A stretch of DNA of 64,000 nucleotides from Anoxybacteroides voinovskiense (GTDB taxonomy: Bacteria; Bacillota; Bacilli; Bacillales; Anoxybacillaceae). Of this stretch, positions 41,979 through 53,662 are shown piece after piece (position 1 is the first letter of the stretch; each line of letters starts with the position of its first letter). The notes under the pieces were generated by a model. It searched no databases and was not told the origin of the DNA. It saw only the letters and a list, made by a program, of their open reading frames with translations. A program made the position numbers and the translations under genes. Where the stretch lies: the NCBI RefSeq assembly GCF_014196205.1, contig NZ_JACIDE010000014.1, positions 1-64,000 on the forward strand, given 5' to 3'.

Positions 41979-43205
41979 ATGTTAACGAAACAAACACAAG
42001 TATATGTTGTAGCGAATGGAACGGTTGTTACACCGAAAGGGTTTAAAGCAGCAGGCGTCCATGCCGGGCTGCGCTATACAAAAAAAGATTTAGGTGTCAT
42101 TGTATGCGATGTGCCGGCTTCTTGTGCGGCGGTGTATACGCAAAGCCATTTTCAAGCAGCGCCATTAAAGGTGACGCAAGAAAGCATTGCAAAAGAACAA
42201 AAGCTGCAAGCGATTGTTGTGAATAGTGCTTGCGCCAATGCTTGTACGGGGGAGCAAGGACTGAAAGACGCTTATGAAATGCGAGCGTTGTGTGCCGAGC
42301 AATTTAATTTGCCACCACATTACGTGGCAGTTGCGTCGACTGGCGTCATCGGGGAGTTTTTGCCGATGGAAAAAATTCGGGCAGGAATGAAGCAATTAGC
42401 ACCTGTTGCTCTCGAAGAAGGGGCGCATGCGTTTCAAACAGCAATTTTAACGACGGATACGGTGATGAAACAAGCGTGCTACGAAACGACGGTCGACGGA
42501 AAAACCGTGACGGTTGGCGGGGCGGCGAAAGGGTCGGGAATGATTCACCCGAATATGGCGACAATGCTTGCTTTTATTACAACTGACGCAAATATCGCTT
42601 CTCATACGTTGCAGCAAGCGCTTCGTTCCATTACCGATGTATCGTTTAACCAAATTACGGTCGACGGGGAAACATCGACAAACGACATGGTCGTTGTCAT
42701 GGCAAGCGGTCTTGCTGGGAATGAAGAACTGACGCCAGCGCATCCAGAATGGTTAAATTTTTATCAGGCGCTAAAACAAACGTGCGAAGATTTAGCGAAG
42801 CAAATTGCCAAAGATGGAGAAGGGGCGACGAAGCTCATTGAAGCGCGCGTCTTTGGAGCAGTGAATGACGAGGAAGCAAAGCGCGTTGCGAAAAAAATCG
42901 TCGGCTCCAATCTTGTCAAAACAGCGGTGTACGGTGCGGATGCTAATTGGGGACGGATTATCGGAGCGATTGGCCATGCGGACGCAACAGTCAATCCAGA
43001 TTGCGTCGATGTTTCGCTAGGACCAATTGTTATGCTAAAGATGAGCGAACCGCAACCATTTTCGGAAGAAGAAGCAACCGCTTATTTGCAAAACGAAAAA
43101 ATCGTCATTGAAGTAAACCTGCATCTTGGAAGCGGAACAGGGGTCGCATGGGGATGCGATTTGACATATGACTACGTCAAAATTAATGCAAGCTATCGCA
43201 CGTAA
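41979..43205 (+). CDS. argJ: Bifunctional ornithine acetyltransferase/N-acetylglutamate synthase ArgJ
   Basis: A 408-residue self-cleaving enzyme. The autocleavage and nucleophile Thr lies in KGSGMIHPNMATMLAF near residue 190. Other family segments are GVHAGLRYTKKDLGVI, NSACANACTG and the C-terminal WGCDLTYDYVKINASYRT. It transfers the acetyl group from N-acetylornithine to glutamate. Ribosome binding site AGGAAGGGG. Confidence 0.95.
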   Translation: MLTKQTQVYVVANGTVVTPKGFKAAGVHAGLRYTKKDLGVIVCDVPASCAAVYTQSHFQAAPLKVTQESIAKEQKLQAIVVNSACANACTGEQGLKDAYEMRALCAEQFNLPPHYVAVASTGVIGEFLPMEKIRAGMKQLAPVALEEGAHAFQTAILTTDTVMKQACYETTVDGKTVTVGGAAKGSGMIHPNMATMLAFITTDANIASHTLQQALRSITDVSFNQITVDGETSTNDMVVVMASGLAGNEELTPAHPEWLNFYQALKQTCEDLAKQIAKDGEGATKLIEARVFGAVNDEEAKRVAKKIVGSNLVKTAVYGADANWGRIIGAIGHADATVNPDCVDVSLGPIVMLKMSEPQPFSEEEATAYLQNEKIVIEVNLHLGSGTGVAWGCDLTYDYVKINASYRT

Positions 43206-43218
43206 AGGAGAGGTTTTC

Positions 43219-43986
43219 GTGGGGGAAACGATTGTTATTAAATGCGGCGGCAGTGTGTTAAGCGAACTATCGCCATCATTTTTTGAAAGCTTGCAACTAT
43301 ATGCCCGAGAGAAAAAGATCGTCATCGTTCACGGGGGCGGTCCAGAAATCGGGCAAATGCTAAAAAAACTTTGCGTGCCAACGGAATTTGTCAACGGGCT
43401 GCGAAAAACGACGAAAGACGTATTGGAAGTTGCCGAAATGATTTTAGCTGGAAAAGTGAATAAGCAGCTTGTTGGCATATTACAACAATACGGATTATCA
43501 GCGGTCGGTGTTTCTGGTGTGGATGCACATCTTTTAGAAGCAACGGCTATCGACTTTCATACGTTAGGGTACGTTGGCGAAGTGAAGAATGTCAACTGCG
43601 CATTTTTAGAAACGCTGCTTCGCGACGGATACATTCCGGTAATTGCGCCAATCGGTGCAGATGAATTAGGGCAAACGTATAACATTAACGCCGATACAGT
43701 AGCAGGCGCAGTAGCAAAAGCGCTCAACGCGCAGCAGCTTTTATTTGTTACCGATGTTCCTGGCATTTTACAAGACGGAGTCGTCGTGGAGCAAACGACG
43801 GTCGACGACATTGAACGAATGATTGCTACTGGAGTTATTACAGGTGGAATGATTCCGAAAGTGAAAGCAGCCGTTGCGGCGTTGGAAAAATTAGGAGAAG
43901 TGATGATTGTCAGCGGAAAAACTCCGTTTTATGCAAATGGGAAATTATATGGAACGAGCATTTGGAAAGAAGTGGAGGTCTATTAA
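43219..43986 (+). CDS. argB: Acetylglutamate kinase ArgB
   Basis: A 255-residue amino acid kinase ([34 protein letters not shown]-like [33 protein letters not shown]). I chose the GTG at 43219, thirteen bases after the argJ stop, with AAAGGAGAGG upstream; the longer frame overlaps argJ. Its TAA overlaps the argD ATG. Confidence 0.94.
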   Translation: MGETIVIKCGGSVLSELSPSFFESLQLYAREKKIVIVHGGGPEIGQMLKKLCVPTEFVNGLRKTTKDVLEVAEMILAGKVNKQLVGILQQYGLSAVGVSGVDAHLLEATAIDFHTLGYVGEVKNVNCAFLETLLRDGYIPVIAPIGADELGQTYNINADTVAGAVAKALNAQQLLFVTDVPGILQDGVVVEQTTVDDIERMIATGVITGGMIPKVKAAVAALEKLGEVMIVSGKTPFYANGKLYGTSIWKEVEVY

Positions 43987-45140
43987 TGGGGGCGTTATTT
44001 CCTACGTATACCCGCTGGAACATTAGTATTGAATCGGCGGAAGGAACAACCGTCGTTGCGAAAGACGGTAAACAATATTTAGATTTTGTTTCCGGCATCG
44101 CTGTTTGCAACCTTGGACATCGTCATCCAGCCGTGCAAGCAGCGTTAGAGGCACAATTAAACCGTGTATGGCATGTGTCGAATTTATTTACAAACGAACT
44201 GCAAGAAGAAGTGGCAAAATTGCTCGTTGCCAATAGCTGTGGCGATTACGTCTTTTTCTGCAACAGTGGGGCAGAAGCGAACGAAGCAGCATTAAAACTA
44301 GCCCGAAAACATACAGGGCGGCATAAAGTCATTACGTTTAAACAATCGTTTCACGGGCGGACGTTTGCGACGATGTCAGCGACCGGACAAGAAAAAATTC
44401 ATCAAGGATTTGGACCGCTTTTACAAGAATTTGTACATCTTCCGTTTAGCGATATAGAAGCGTTAGAACAGGCGATGGATGAGCAAGTTGCAGCTGTCAT
44501 GCTAGAAATTGTGCAAGGCGAAGGCGGAATTAGAAAAGCAGATGCTTCATTTTTGCAAAAAGTTGCGCAACTTTGCCAACAATATGGTGCATTGTTCATC
44601 GTCGACGAAGTACAAACCGGCATTGGCCGTACAGGAAAAGCGTTCGCTTATCAGCATTTTGCGGTGGAACCGGACATTATTACGGTAGCGAAAGGATTAG
44701 GGAGCGGATTCCCAGTAGGGGCAATGATCGGAAAAGCGTTTTTGTGTGACTCGTTTGCCGCTGGGGTGCACGGTTCTACGTTTGGCGGAAATCCATTAGC
44801 AATGGCAGCGGCTAAAGCAACATTGGACATCATTTTTCAACCGGAATTTTTACAAGAAGTGCAGGAAAAAGGGACGTATTTTTTAACAAAATTACAAAGC
44901 GCGTTACATGAGCACCAACTAGTGAAAGAAGTGCGTGGGCTTGGATTGCTCGTTGGCATAGAATGTCATCAAGAAGTAGCACACTTGATCCAAGCAATCC
45001 ACGAAAAAGGATTGCTCGTATTAACCGCTGGACCGCACGTTATTCGGTTATTGCCGCCGCTCATTGTGGAAAAACCAGAACTAGACGAAGCTGTGGCGAT
45101 TCTCGAGCAGACGTTGGCAAATGAAACAGCTAATAACTAG
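43986..45140 (+). CDS. argD: Acetylornithine aminotransferase ArgD
   Basis: A 384-residue class III PLP aminotransferase. Markers: [68 protein letters not shown], and the PLP lysine in [16 protein letters not shown] near residue 238. The start overlaps the argB stop by one base (TAATG). Confidence 0.94.
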   Translation: MGALFPTYTRWNISIESAEGTTVVAKDGKQYLDFVSGIAVCNLGHRHPAVQAALEAQLNRVWHVSNLFTNELQEEVAKLLVANSCGDYVFFCNSGAEANEAALKLARKHTGRHKVITFKQSFHGRTFATMSATGQEKIHQGFGPLLQEFVHLPFSDIEALEQAMDEQVAAVMLEIVQGEGGIRKADASFLQKVAQLCQQYGALFIVDEVQTGIGRTGKAFAYQHFAVEPDIITVAKGLGSGFPVGAMIGKAFLCDSFAAGVHGSTFGGNPLAMAAAKATLDIIFQPEFLQEVQEKGTYFLTKLQSALHEHQLVKEVRGLGLLVGIECHQEVAHLIQAIHEKGLLVLTAGPHVIRLLPPLIVEKPELDEAVAILEQTLANETANN

Positions 45141-45164
45141 CTGTATCTTTATTGAAACATATGT

Positions 45165-45194
45165 ATAAAAATTCTTTTTTGTTAATAAAAATTC
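45165..45194 (+). promoter_or_regulatory. Paired ARG-box-like half sites before carA
   Basis: The 10-mer ATAAAAATTC occurs at 45165-45174 and identically at 45185-45194, 20 bp apart, in the argD-carA gap. The spacing equals about two helical turns, as in tandem ArgR/AhrC boxes, which suggests an internal arginine-controlled site. Confidence 0.6.
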
Positions 45195-45212
45195 GTGGAT
45201 GAGGTGGCAAAC

Positions 45213-46280
45213 ATGAAGGCGCATCTTCATTTAGCAAATGGAAAGACGTTTACAGGGCAGCTTGCCACGGCGCTTCCAAACGGTGAAGTGAGCGGAGAAG
45301 TCGTATTTTTTACCGGCATGACTGGCTATCAAGAAGTATTGACGGATCCGTCGTATAAAAACCAAATGATTGTGTTCACGTATCCGCTTATCGGCAACTA
45401 CGGCATTAATGAACGAGATTTCGAAAGCAAGCGCCCGCACGTGCAGGCGGTTATCGTGTATGAAGCAAGTAATAAAGGATACCATTATGAAGCGAAATAT
45501 AGCTTGCAACAATATTTAGCGCAATGGAATATTCCGCTTTTCACACATGTGGATACGCGAGCGCTCGTCAAAGAAATTCGAACGCAAGGAACGATGCCGG
45601 CGGTCTTAACACTAGCGGAAGAGTGCGTGTTCGACGCAACCGAACAACTTTTTCCTGTCGGTGACGTATCGACAAAAACAATCGAAACGCATGGGGATGG
45701 GGAGCGGCATCTTGTGTTAATTGACTTCGGGTTTAAAAAATCGATTTTGCAGTCATTGTTAGCTCGTGGCTGCAAAGTAACGGTCGTTCCTTATGATACA
45801 CCGCTTTCTGCGATTGTCGCGTTGCAGCCGGACGGCATCGTTTTATCGAACGGTCCGGGAGACCCGAAGCAACTTGCCAACCAATTGCCAGTCATTCGCG
45901 AAATCATTGACCGCTATCCGACGCTAGCGATTTGTTTAGGGCATCAGCTTGTCGCGCTTGCGTATGGAGCGGATACGGAAAAACTTCGCTTCGGCCATCG
46001 CGGCGCCAATCAGCCGGTGTATGATTCATTGGAAAAGAAAGTATTGATGACGTCGCAAAACCATAGCTACGTTGTCAAGAAAGAAAGCTTAGCAAATACG
46101 CCGTTTATCGTTCGGTTTACAAACGTTAACGACGGCTCCGTCGAAGGAATCGTGCATCGAGAGAAGTCAATTATATCGGTGCAATACCATCCAGAAGCGC
46201 ATCCGGGGCCAAGCGATACGGATAAAATCTTCGATGAGTTTTTGCAGAAGGTAAATAAAGGAGCGAAAGTATATGCCTAA
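45213..46280 (+). CDS. carA: Carbamoyl-phosphate synthase small chain CarA (arginine-specific)
   Basis: A 355-residue glutaminase subunit. N-terminal dimerisation domain (GEVVFFTGMTGYQEVLTDPSY), class I glutamine amidotransferase with LSNGPGDP, nucleophile Cys in AICLGHQLVALA near residue 245, and the catalytic His-Glu in VQYHPEAHPGP. The ATG at 45213 has GAGGTGG upstream. It feeds ammonia to CarB; it overlaps carB by 8 bases. Confidence 0.93.
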   Translation: MKAHLHLANGKTFTGQLATALPNGEVSGEVVFFTGMTGYQEVLTDPSYKNQMIVFTYPLIGNYGINERDFESKRPHVQAVIVYEASNKGYHYEAKYSLQQYLAQWNIPLFTHVDTRALVKEIRTQGTMPAVLTLAEECVFDATEQLFPVGDVSTKTIETHGDGERHLVLIDFGFKKSILQSLLARGCKVTVVPYDTPLSAIVALQPDGIVLSNGPGDPKQLANQLPVIREIIDRYPTLAICLGHQLVALAYGADTEKLRFGHRGANQPVYDSLEKKVLMTSQNHSYVVKKESLANTPFIVRFTNVNDGSVEGIVHREKSIISVQYHPEAHPGPSDTDKIFDEFLQKVNKGAKVYA

Positions 46281-49200
46281 AGATTCATCTTTGCATTCGA
46301 TTTTAATCATCGGCTCCGGACCGATTGTCATCGGGCAGGCAGCGGAATTTGATTATTCCGGAACGCAAGCGTGCATCGCGCTAAAAGAGGAAGGATATCG
46401 CGTCATTTTAGTGAACAATAACCCAGCAACGATTATGACCGATGACGTTCACGCGGACGCTGTCTATTTTGAGCCATTGACCGTCGACAGCATCGAAAAA
46501 GTGATTGCAAAAGAGCGACCCGACGGGCTGTTAGCCACGTTTGGCGGACAGACAGGACTAAATTTAGCGTTTCAGCTACATGAAGCTGGAATTTTAAGCA
46601 AGTACGGGGTGAAGTTGCTCGGGACACCAATTGAAGCGATCAAAAAGGGAGAAGATCGCGAAGCGTTTCGCGCTCTCATGTATGAATTGAATGAACCAGT
46701 ACCAGAGAGCGAAATTGTTACCACGTTGGAAGAGGCTATTGCATTTGCTAAAAAAATTGGTTTTCCGATCATCATCCGTCCCGCTTATACGCTTGGCGGA
46801 AGCGGTGGCGGCATTGCGGAAACGATGGAACAATTTGTCGCTCTTGTGGAAAAAGGGTTAGCGGAAAGCCCGATTACGCAATGCTTAATCGAGCGGAGCG
46901 TGGCAGGCTATAAAGAAATTGAGTACGAAGTCATGCGCGACCATACCGATACGTGCATTACCGTTTGCAACATGGAAAACGTCGATCCGGTTGGTGTGCA
47001 TACAGGGGATTCGATTGTCGTTGCCCCATCGCAAACGTTGACAGACGAAGAATACCATATGTTGCGCTCTGCCGCTGTGAAAATTATTTCTGCCCTTGGT
47101 ATTATCGGCGGATGCAACATTCAATTTGCGCTTGATCCGGTCAGCAAAAATTATTACTTAATTGAAGTCAATCCGCGTGTGAGTCGTTCCTCGGCGTTAG
47201 CATCGAAAGCAACGGGATACCCGATTGCGCGCATTGCGGCGAAATTAGCGGTTGGCTATACGTTAGCAGAGCTACTTAATCCGGTCACCAAAAACACATA
47301 CGCAAGTTTTGAACCAGCACTTGATTACGTTGTCGTCAAGTTTCCGCGGTTGCCGTTCGATAAATTTCCGAACGGAAATCGGATGCTTGGCACACAAATG
47401 AAAGCAACAGGCGAAGTGATGGCCATCGACCGCAATATGGAACGCGCTTTTCAAAAAGCAGTGCATTCGCTCGAAGGGGCAAATAACGGGCTGTTTTTAC
47501 AAGAACTGGCAGAAAAAACGAATGAAGAACTACATGAATTGCTCCACAACAAAGACGATCGCCGCTTTTTTGCGATTTTAGAGCTGTTCCGTCGCGGAGA
47601 AACGATCGAAACGGTACATGAACTAACGAAAATCGACCGCTTCTTTTTAAATAGCTTTTATCAGCTCATTGCTCTTGAACAAAAAGCAAAAGCAACGGAT
47701 TTAATGAGCATCGACGAACCGACGTTACGGTTATTAAAAGAAAAAGGGTTTTCGGATGCATTTTTAGCAGACGTATGGAACGTGAGCGAACAAAGCGTGC
47801 GCGAAAAGCGAAAACAGTTCGGCATTGTCCCTGCGTATAAAATGGTCGATACGTGCGCCGCCGAATTTCACTCGGAAACGGACTATTATTATTCGACGTA
47901 TTTCGGGGAAGATGAGCGCAAGCAAAGTGAAAAAGAAAAAGTGCTAATTATCGGCGCAGGGCCAATTCGTATCGGGCAAGGGATTGAATTTGACTACAGT
48001 TCGGTTCATAGCGTATATGCACTGCAAGCCGAAGGATACGAAACGGTATTAATTAATAATAATCCAGAAACGGTAAGCACCGATTTTGCTGTAGCTGACC
48101 GGCTTTATTTTGAACCGTTAACATTAGAAGATGTTCTTAATGTCATTGAAGCTGAACAAATCGAAAAAGTTGTCGTTCAATTCGGCGGACAGACAGCGAT
48201 TAACTTAGTCAAAGGATTAGAAGAAGCAGGTGTAACCATTCTTGGGGTATCGCATGATGTCATTGACCAGCTTGAAGATCGCGACCGTTTTTATCAACTA
48301 TTAGAAGAACTCGATATTCCACACGTTCCAGGAGTAATGGCAACCGAGGAACAAGAACTGGTGGAAAAAGCAAAGCTGATTGGTTATCCGGTATTGCTCC
48401 GTCCATCGTACGTTATTGGTGGAAAAGGAATGTTTATTGTTGAGAATGAACAACAGCTAGAGCAACTACTGAAGCAACCGTTTTTGTTCACGTACCCTGT
48501 GTTAATCGACGCTTATTTAAGCGGCAAAGAAGCAGAAGTGGACGTAGCAACGGATGGAGAGGAGATATTGTTGCCAACGGTCATCGAACATGTCGAAAAA
48601 GCAGGCGTGCATTCCGGAGATAGCTTTGCGTTTTTGCCGGCGCAGACGCTGACAGAAGAAGAACAGGCAAAAATGAAACAATATGCAGAAAAAATGGTGA
48701 AAAAACTTCAATTCAAAGGGCTTATGAACATTCAGTACGTCATCGCCAACGGGGAAGTGTACGTGTTAGAAGTGAACCCGCGCGCGAGTCGAACAGTGCC
48801 GATTGTTAGCAAAATTACCGGAATCCCATTAGCGCAAATTGCGACAAAATTATTGCTTGGGAAATGCTTAAACGAACTAAACGTGCCAACCGAAGCAACG
48901 CATATCCCGTACGTTGTATTAAAATACCCTGTTTTTTCGATGCATAAACTGCCAGAAGTTGACCCGCTTGTCGGTCCGGAAATGAAATCAACAGGGGAAG
49001 GAATTAGCATTGCTAAAACCGTCGAAGAAGCAGCGGCAAAAGCGTTCCACGCCTATTTAGCGAAAAAGGAAGGGGCGTGTGAAATTTATGTCGATGCAAA
49101 AAATGACGAAGTAGCACCATTGTTAGAACAGATGAAACAAGCAAAGCTGACGATTGTTCAAGGCGTTCCGTTTACAGAATGGGCAAAGAGAAAAGAAGCA

Positions 49201-49392
49201 CTAGCGTTTTTTAATTGGCAAAAAAACGAAGGAAGTATGAAGCAACGGATGATTGCGTTGTCCCAACAGCTATTAACGTTTACGGAAATCGAAACGTTCG
49301 CATTATTTTTGTCCGCACTAGAAGTGAATGATTTTTCCGTTTGCTCGATTCAAGAGTGGTTAAAACAAACAGAGAAAGTGGTGATCGAATGA
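46273..49392 (+). CDS. carB: Carbamoyl-phosphate synthase large chain CarB (arginine-specific)
   Basis: A 1039-residue synthetase with two homologous ATP-grasp halves. Each half begins [21 protein letters not shown] or [21 protein letters not shown] and carries [13 protein letters not shown] or [13 protein letters not shown]. The C-terminal regulatory domain is short and less conserved, as in arginine-pathway enzymes without strong UMP control. It makes carbamoyl phosphate for ArgF. The stop overlaps argF (ATGA). Confidence 0.94.
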   Translation: MPKDSSLHSILIIGSGPIVIGQAAEFDYSGTQACIALKEEGYRVILVNNNPATIMTDDVHADAVYFEPLTVDSIEKVIAKERPDGLLATFGGQTGLNLAFQLHEAGILSKYGVKLLGTPIEAIKKGEDREAFRALMYELNEPVPESEIVTTLEEAIAFAKKIGFPIIIRPAYTLGGSGGGIAETMEQFVALVEKGLAESPITQCLIERSVAGYKEIEYEVMRDHTDTCITVCNMENVDPVGVHTGDSIVVAPSQTLTDEEYHMLRSAAVKIISALGIIGGCNIQFALDPVSKNYYLIEVNPRVSRSSALASKATGYPIARIAAKLAVGYTLAELLNPVTKNTYASFEPALDYVVVKFPRLPFDKFPNGNRMLGTQMKATGEVMAIDRNMERAFQKAVHSLEGANNGLFLQELAEKTNEELHELLHNKDDRRFFAILELFRRGETIETVHELTKIDRFFLNSFYQLIALEQKAKATDLMSIDEPTLRLLKEKGFSDAFLADVWNVSEQSVREKRKQFGIVPAYKMVDTCAAEFHSETDYYYSTYFGEDERKQSEKEKVLIIGAGPIRIGQGIEFDYSSVHSVYALQAEGYETVLINNNPETVSTDFAVADRLYFEPLTLEDVLNVIEAEQIEKVVVQFGGQTAINLVKGLEEAGVTILGVSHDVIDQLEDRDRFYQLLEELDIPHVPGVMATEEQELVEKAKLIGYPVLLRPSYVIGGKGMFIVENEQQLEQLLKQPFLFTYPVLIDAYLSGKEAEVDVATDGEEILLPTVIEHVEKAGVHSGDSFAFLPAQTLTEEEQAKMKQYAEKMVKKLQFKGLMNIQYVIANGEVYVLEVNPRASRTVPIVSKITGIPLAQIATKLLLGKCLNELNVPTEATHIPYVVLKYPVFSMHKLPEVDPLVGPEMKSTGEGISIAKTVEEAAAKAFHAYLAKKEGACEIYVDAKNDEVAPLLEQMKQAKLTIVQGVPFTEWAKRKEALAFFNWQKNEGSMKQRMIALSQQLLTFTEIETFALFLSALEVNDFSVCSIQEWLKQTEKVVIE

Positions 49393-50333
49393 ATACAACA
49401 ATTTCTTCGTTAAAAGGGAAAGACGTATTAACATTAATCGATTTATCGTCAGAACAAATTCATGAGCTGTTATCGCTTGCCGAGCAACTAAAACAAAAGC
49501 AACAAGCGGGGGAGAGATACACTCCGCTTGTTGGAAAAACGTTGGCGATGATTTTTGAAAAACCGTCGACGCGGACGAGAGTGTCGTTTGAAGTCGGCAT
49601 GACGCAGCTAGGGGGGCATGCCCTTTACTTAAACAGCAACGATTTGCAGCTAGGACGCGGGGAGACGATTGCTGATACGGCAAGAGTATTGTCGCAATAT
49701 GTGGATGCGATTATGATTCGGACGTTTGCGCATGAAAAAATTGAAGAACTTGCCGAGTACGCTGACGTGCCGGTGATTAACGGATTAACGGACGATGACC
49801 ATCCATGCCAAGCGCTCGCCGATTTGTTAACGATTTATGAAGTGAAAAAGAAGCTCCAAGGGATAAAGCTGGCGTATGTCGGTGATGGCAATAACGTCGC
49901 CCACGCGTTAATGATTGCAGCAGCGAAAGTCGGAATGGATTGTGCTGTCGCATGTCCAGTCGGCTATGAGCCGAAAGAACAGTACGTCACCGCAGCAAAA
50001 GAAGCGGCAGCGAAAACAGGAGCGACGATTACTGTAACACATTCGCCAGAAGAAGCAGTACAAGCAGCAGATGTTATTTATACGGATGTATGGACGAGCA
50101 TGGGACAGGAGCAAGAAAGTGAACAGCGACTTGCTGTTTTTCAACCGTTTCAAGTGAATTCGCCATTAATGGAATACGCAAAAGATGATTACATGTTTTT
50201 GCACTGCCTGCCGGCTCATCGTGGGGAAGAAGTAACGGCAGATGTCATCGACAGCGATCATTCCTATGTGTTCCAACAAGCGGGAAATCGTCTTCATGTC
50301 CAAAAAGCTATTTTAGTATCACTATTAGCGTAA
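49389..50333 (+). CDS. argF: Ornithine carbamoyltransferase ArgF
   Basis: A 314-residue enzyme condensing ornithine and carbamoyl phosphate. It has [16 protein letters not shown] (STRTR carbamoyl-phosphate motif), [16 protein letters not shown], and the ornithine-binding [13 protein letters not shown] with catalytic Cys. I chose the ATG at 49389 in a 4-base overlap with carB. Last gene of the operon; a terminator follows at once. Confidence 0.95.
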   Translation: MNTTISSLKGKDVLTLIDLSSEQIHELLSLAEQLKQKQQAGERYTPLVGKTLAMIFEKPSTRTRVSFEVGMTQLGGHALYLNSNDLQLGRGETIADTARVLSQYVDAIMIRTFAHEKIEELAEYADVPVINGLTDDDHPCQALADLLTIYEVKKKLQGIKLAYVGDGNNVAHALMIAAAKVGMDCAVACPVGYEPKEQYVTAAKEAAAKTGATITVTHSPEEAVQAADVIYTDVWTSMGQEQESEQRLAVFQPFQVNSPLMEYAKDDYMFLHCLPAHRGEEVTADVIDSDHSYVFQQAGNRLHVQKAILVSLLA

Positions 50334-50357
50334 ACACCGGTTTCCGGTGTTTTTTTC
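50333..50357 (+). terminator. Terminator of the arg operon
   Basis: AACACCGG-TTT-CCGGTGTT followed by T-run. Confidence 0.82.
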
Positions 50358-50418
50358 CTTTATGAATCGAGAGGGAAGCGGATATGCTAAAGATAAACTT
50401 TGAAAAGGGGGAATCACC

Positions 50419-50598
50419 ATGGGACAACCACGCCATTTTAAACCAGGGGATAAAGCACCGAACAATGGCGTCTATATCGAAATTGGCGAAACAGGTGATA
50501 ATGTGAAACATCCGAAAAAATTAAAGCTGAAAGCCGGAGATACGTTTCCGGAGACGTCTAACCATAATCGCCATTGGACGTATATGCGCAAACCGTAA
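50419..50598 (+). CDS. yjzC: YjzC-like small protein
   Basis: A 59-residue protein (MGQPRHFKPGDKAPNNGVYI ... SNHNRHWTYMRKP) matching the YjzC family found after argF in Bacillus. The ATG at 50419 has AAAAGGGGG upstream. Function unknown. A terminator follows. Confidence 0.82.
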   Translation: MGQPRHFKPGDKAPNNGVYIEIGETGDNVKHPKKLKLKAGDTFPETSNHNRHWTYMRKP

Positions 50599-50600
50599 AC

Positions 50601-50633
50601 CAAAAGCCATCTTCGTCAAGAGGATGGCTTTTG
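50601..50633 (+). terminator. Terminator after yjzC
   Basis: AAAAGCCATC/GATGGCTTTT stem with 10-base loop; its T-run merges with the -35 box of clpB. Confidence 0.72.
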
Positions 50634-50684
50634 CACTGCTAGAAGAACGTGGTATAATAAAATCAAAGGTCAAAAAAAGTCAAA
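50631..50684 (+). promoter_or_regulatory. clpB promoter with CtsR operator
   Basis: TTGCAC (50631-50636), 16 bp, TATAAT (50653-50658). GGTCAAAAAAAGTCAAA at 50668-50684 fits the CtsR consensus RGTCAAANANRGTCAAA at every position and covers the predicted start. Heat-inducible repression by CtsR is expected. No CIRCE element was seen. Confidence 0.85.
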
Positions 50685-50699
50685 AAGGTGGTGAAAAAA

Positions 50700-53294
50700 A
50701 TGGACATGACGAAAATGACAGAGAAAGTGCAAGAGGCGTTTCTTTCCGCCCAGGCGATGGCGATGCAACACCATCACCAACAACTTGACGTAGAACATCT
50801 GCTGCTTTCGTTGTTGCAACAACAAGACGGGCTTGCAAAGCGGGTATTAGAATTATTTCATATTGACGTCGATGCTTTCTATCAAGATGTTCAAGCACTG
50901 TTAACGAAAAAACCGGAAGTGCTTGGGGCGGGAAATCAAGTGTATATGTCCCATCGTCTACAGCAGCTTATCATCGCTGCTGAGCAAGAAGCAAAACAAA
51001 TGTATGATGAGTATGTATCGGTAGAACATCTTTTATTGGCACTTACGAACGAAAAAGAAACAGACATCGCCCGTCTATGGAAAAAATACCATATTAGCCG
51101 TGCCAAATTATTAGACGTATTGCGAGAAATAAGGGGGAATCAACGAGTGACGACACCGACTCCGGAAGCAACATACGAAGTGTTAAAAAAATACGGGCGT
51201 GATTTAGTCGCGGAAGTAAAAGCAGGAAAAATCGACCCAGTCATTGGCCGCGACAGCGAAATTCGCCGCGTCATTCGCATTTTATCGCGCAAGACAAAAA
51301 ACAACCCCGTGTTAATCGGAGAGCCGGGGGTCGGAAAAACAGCGATCGTCGAAGGGCTTGCCCAGCGCATTGTTCGCAAAGACGTTCCAGAAGGATTGAA
51401 AGATAAAACGATTTTTGCTCTTGATATGAGTGCATTAATTGCAGGCGCTAAATTCCGCGGCGAATTTGAAGAACGGCTAAAAGCGGTATTGAACGAAGTG
51501 AAAAAAAGTGAAGGAAAAATTATTTTATTCATTGATGAATTGCATACAATCGTCGGAGCTGGAAAAGCAGAAGGCGCCATCGATGCTGGCAATATGCTAA
51601 AACCGATGCTTGCTCGCGGAGAATTGCGCTGTATCGGAGCAACAACGCTCGATGAATATCGGCAATACATCGAAAAAGACCCAGCATTAGAACGGCGTTT
51701 TCAACAAGTGCTTGTCGAAGAACCGACCGTCGAAGACACGATTTCGATTTTGCGTGGGCTAAAAGAACGCTTTGAAATTCACCATGGGGTGAACATCCAT
51801 GACCGCGCGCTCGTTGCCGCTGCGACATTATCAGATCGATACATTTCCGAACGTTTTTTGCCGGATAAGGCGATTGACCTTGTCGATGAAGCGTGTGCGA
51901 TGATTCGTACAGAAATGGACTCGATGCCGTCTGAGTTAGACGAAGTCATGCGTCGTGTAATGCAGCTTGAAATTGAAGAAGCAGCGCTGAAGAAAGAAAC
52001 GGATGAAGCAAGCCAACAACGTTTAGCGACGCTGACGAAAGAATTAGCGGACTTGCGCGAAAAAGCAAACAGTATGAAAGCGAAATGGCAACAAGAAAAA
52101 GAAGCAATTCAGCAAGTGCATAACGTACGGGCGGCGCTTGAAAAAGCGAAACGCGAATTGGAAGAAGCAGAAAATGAATATGACTTAAACAAAGCAGCTG
52201 AATTGCGCCACGGTCGCATCCCAGAGCTTGAAAAACAATTGAAACAACTAGAGCAGGAGATGAATAAGGCAAATGAAGAGGGACGGCTTCTTCGCGAAGA
52301 AGTAACCGAAGAAGAAATTGCCGAAGTCGTTTCGCGGTGGACAGGCATCCCGCTGACAAAATTAGTTGAAGGGGAGCGGGAAAAGTTGTTGCGGCTGCAC
52401 GATTTATTGCATGAGCGTGTCATCGGGCAAGACGAGGCGGTGGAACTTGTTGCCGATGCTGTATTGCGTGCGCGTGCCGGTATTAAAGACCCGAACCGCC
52501 CAATTGGTTCATTTATTTTCTTAGGACCGACCGGTGTCGGAAAAACAGAACTAGCGAAGGCATTAGCACAAGCGTTATTTGATAGCGAAGAACAACTGAT
52601 TCGTATCGACATGTCGGAATATATGGAAAAACACGCGGTTTCCCGCTTAATTGGCGCCCCTCCTGGTTATGTCGGCTATGAAGAAGGGGGACAATTAACG
52701 GAAGCGGTGCGTCGAAAACCGTACTCGGTCATTTTGCTTGATGAAATCGAAAAAGCCCATCCGGAAGTATTTAACATTTTATTACAAGTGCTTGACGATG
52801 GACGAATTACAGATTCGCAAGGGCGGACAGTCGATTTTAAAAACACGGTCATTATTATGACATCGAATATCGGTTCGCATTTACTCCTAGAAGGGGAACA
52901 ACTTCTAGAAAAAACGCGCGAACAAGTACTGCAGCAACTTCGCCTTCATTTCCGACCGGAATTTTTAAACCGTATCGATGATATCGTCTTATTTAAGCCG
53001 CTCACAATGAACGAAGTGAAAGGAATTGTCGAGAAATTTGTAAAAGAGTTGAGCGCCCGTCTCGCCGATCGCCATATTTCATTAACGTTATCGGAAGAGG
53101 CGAAACAATATATCGCAACTACTGGCTTTGACCATGTATACGGGGCACGCCCATTAAAGCGTTTTATTCAAAAACAGATCGAAACACCGCTTGCGAAAGC
53201 AATCATTTCCGGACAGATAAAAGACTACAGCACCGTGTTCATCGATTACGAAAATGGAAAAATTACCGTCAGAAGCAAGGAAAGGCTATCCTAA
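50700..53294 (+). CDS. clpB: ATP-dependent chaperone ClpB
   Basis: An 864-residue disaggregase. N-terminal Clp repeat domain (residues 1-145 or so), AAA-1 with Walker [12 protein letters not shown] and [10 protein letters not shown], a long middle coiled-coil domain (about residues 400-530) that distinguishes ClpB from ClpC, and AAA-2 with [14 protein letters not shown] and [13 protein letters not shown]. It works with DnaK to resolve aggregates. I chose the ATG at 50700 with AAGGTGG upstream. Confidence 0.94.
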   Translation: MDMTKMTEKVQEAFLSAQAMAMQHHHQQLDVEHLLLSLLQQQDGLAKRVLELFHIDVDAFYQDVQALLTKKPEVLGAGNQVYMSHRLQQLIIAAEQEAKQMYDEYVSVEHLLLALTNEKETDIARLWKKYHISRAKLLDVLREIRGNQRVTTPTPEATYEVLKKYGRDLVAEVKAGKIDPVIGRDSEIRRVIRILSRKTKNNPVLIGEPGVGKTAIVEGLAQRIVRKDVPEGLKDKTIFALDMSALIAGAKFRGEFEERLKAVLNEVKKSEGKIILFIDELHTIVGAGKAEGAIDAGNMLKPMLARGELRCIGATTLDEYRQYIEKDPALERRFQQVLVEEPTVEDTISILRGLKERFEIHHGVNIHDRALVAAATLSDRYISERFLPDKAIDLVDEACAMIRTEMDSMPSELDEVMRRVMQLEIEEAALKKETDEASQQRLATLTKELADLREKANSMKAKWQQEKEAIQQVHNVRAALEKAKRELEEAENEYDLNKAAELRHGRIPELEKQLKQLEQEMNKANEEGRLLREEVTEEEIAEVVSRWTGIPLTKLVEGEREKLLRLHDLLHERVIGQDEAVELVADAVLRARAGIKDPNRPIGSFIFLGPTGVGKTELAKALAQALFDSEEQLIRIDMSEYMEKHAVSRLIGAPPGYVGYEEGGQLTEAVRRKPYSVILLDEIEKAHPEVFNILLQVLDDGRITDSQGRTVDFKNTVIIMTSNIGSHLLLEGEQLLEKTREQVLQQLRLHFRPEFLNRIDDIVLFKPLTMNEVKGIVEKFVKELSARLADRHISLTLSEEAKQYIATTGFDHVYGARPLKRFIQKQIETPLAKAIISGQIKDYSTVFIDYENGKITVRSKERLS

Positions 53295-53310
53295 ACGGAC
53301 AGCCTTTCCC
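53280..53310. terminator. Hairpin between clpB and yjzD
   Basis: GGAAAGGCT/AGCCTTTCC stem around the clpB stop codon, followed by CTGTTTT; it lies between convergent genes. Confidence 0.6.
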
Positions 53311-53314
53311 TGTT

Positions 53315-53503
53315 TTAATGATGATGGCGATGTACCGGCTCGTTCGGCAATACGTTAGCGATGATAATGACAAAAACGGTCATCGCTACCCCTAGCAACG
53401 CACCTGTTGAGAATTGGTAATAAATTCCTTGCATAGAACCGATAACGTACGTCGCCATTTGCGCTAGTAAAAACGTCCAAAAAAATGTCCAGAAAAATTT
53501 CAC
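53315..53503 (-). CDS. yjzD: YjzD-like DUF2929 membrane protein
   Basis: A 62-residue protein with two hydrophobic helices and a histidine-rich tail (EPVHRHHH). I chose the GTG at 53503, six bases after GAGGTG; this gives MKFFWTFFWTFLLAQMATYV, the typical start of DUF2929/YjzD. Function unknown. Confidence 0.78.
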   Translation of the reverse strand: MKFFWTFFWTFLLAQMATYVIGSMQGIYYQFSTGALLGVAMTVFVIIIANVLPNEPVHRHHH

Positions 53504-53662
53504 GCTACTCACCTCATTTCTCCTCTTCTCCCCATATGTTATCACAATTTATCCAAATCGAAAATGTTCTTCTTTATTAGGCATTTACCTGCGCCATTTT
53601 TTTATGTTTACATATCTTTTACTGTACTACTATGTTCTTAAAGAAAGTAAGGGTGAAGTCAA

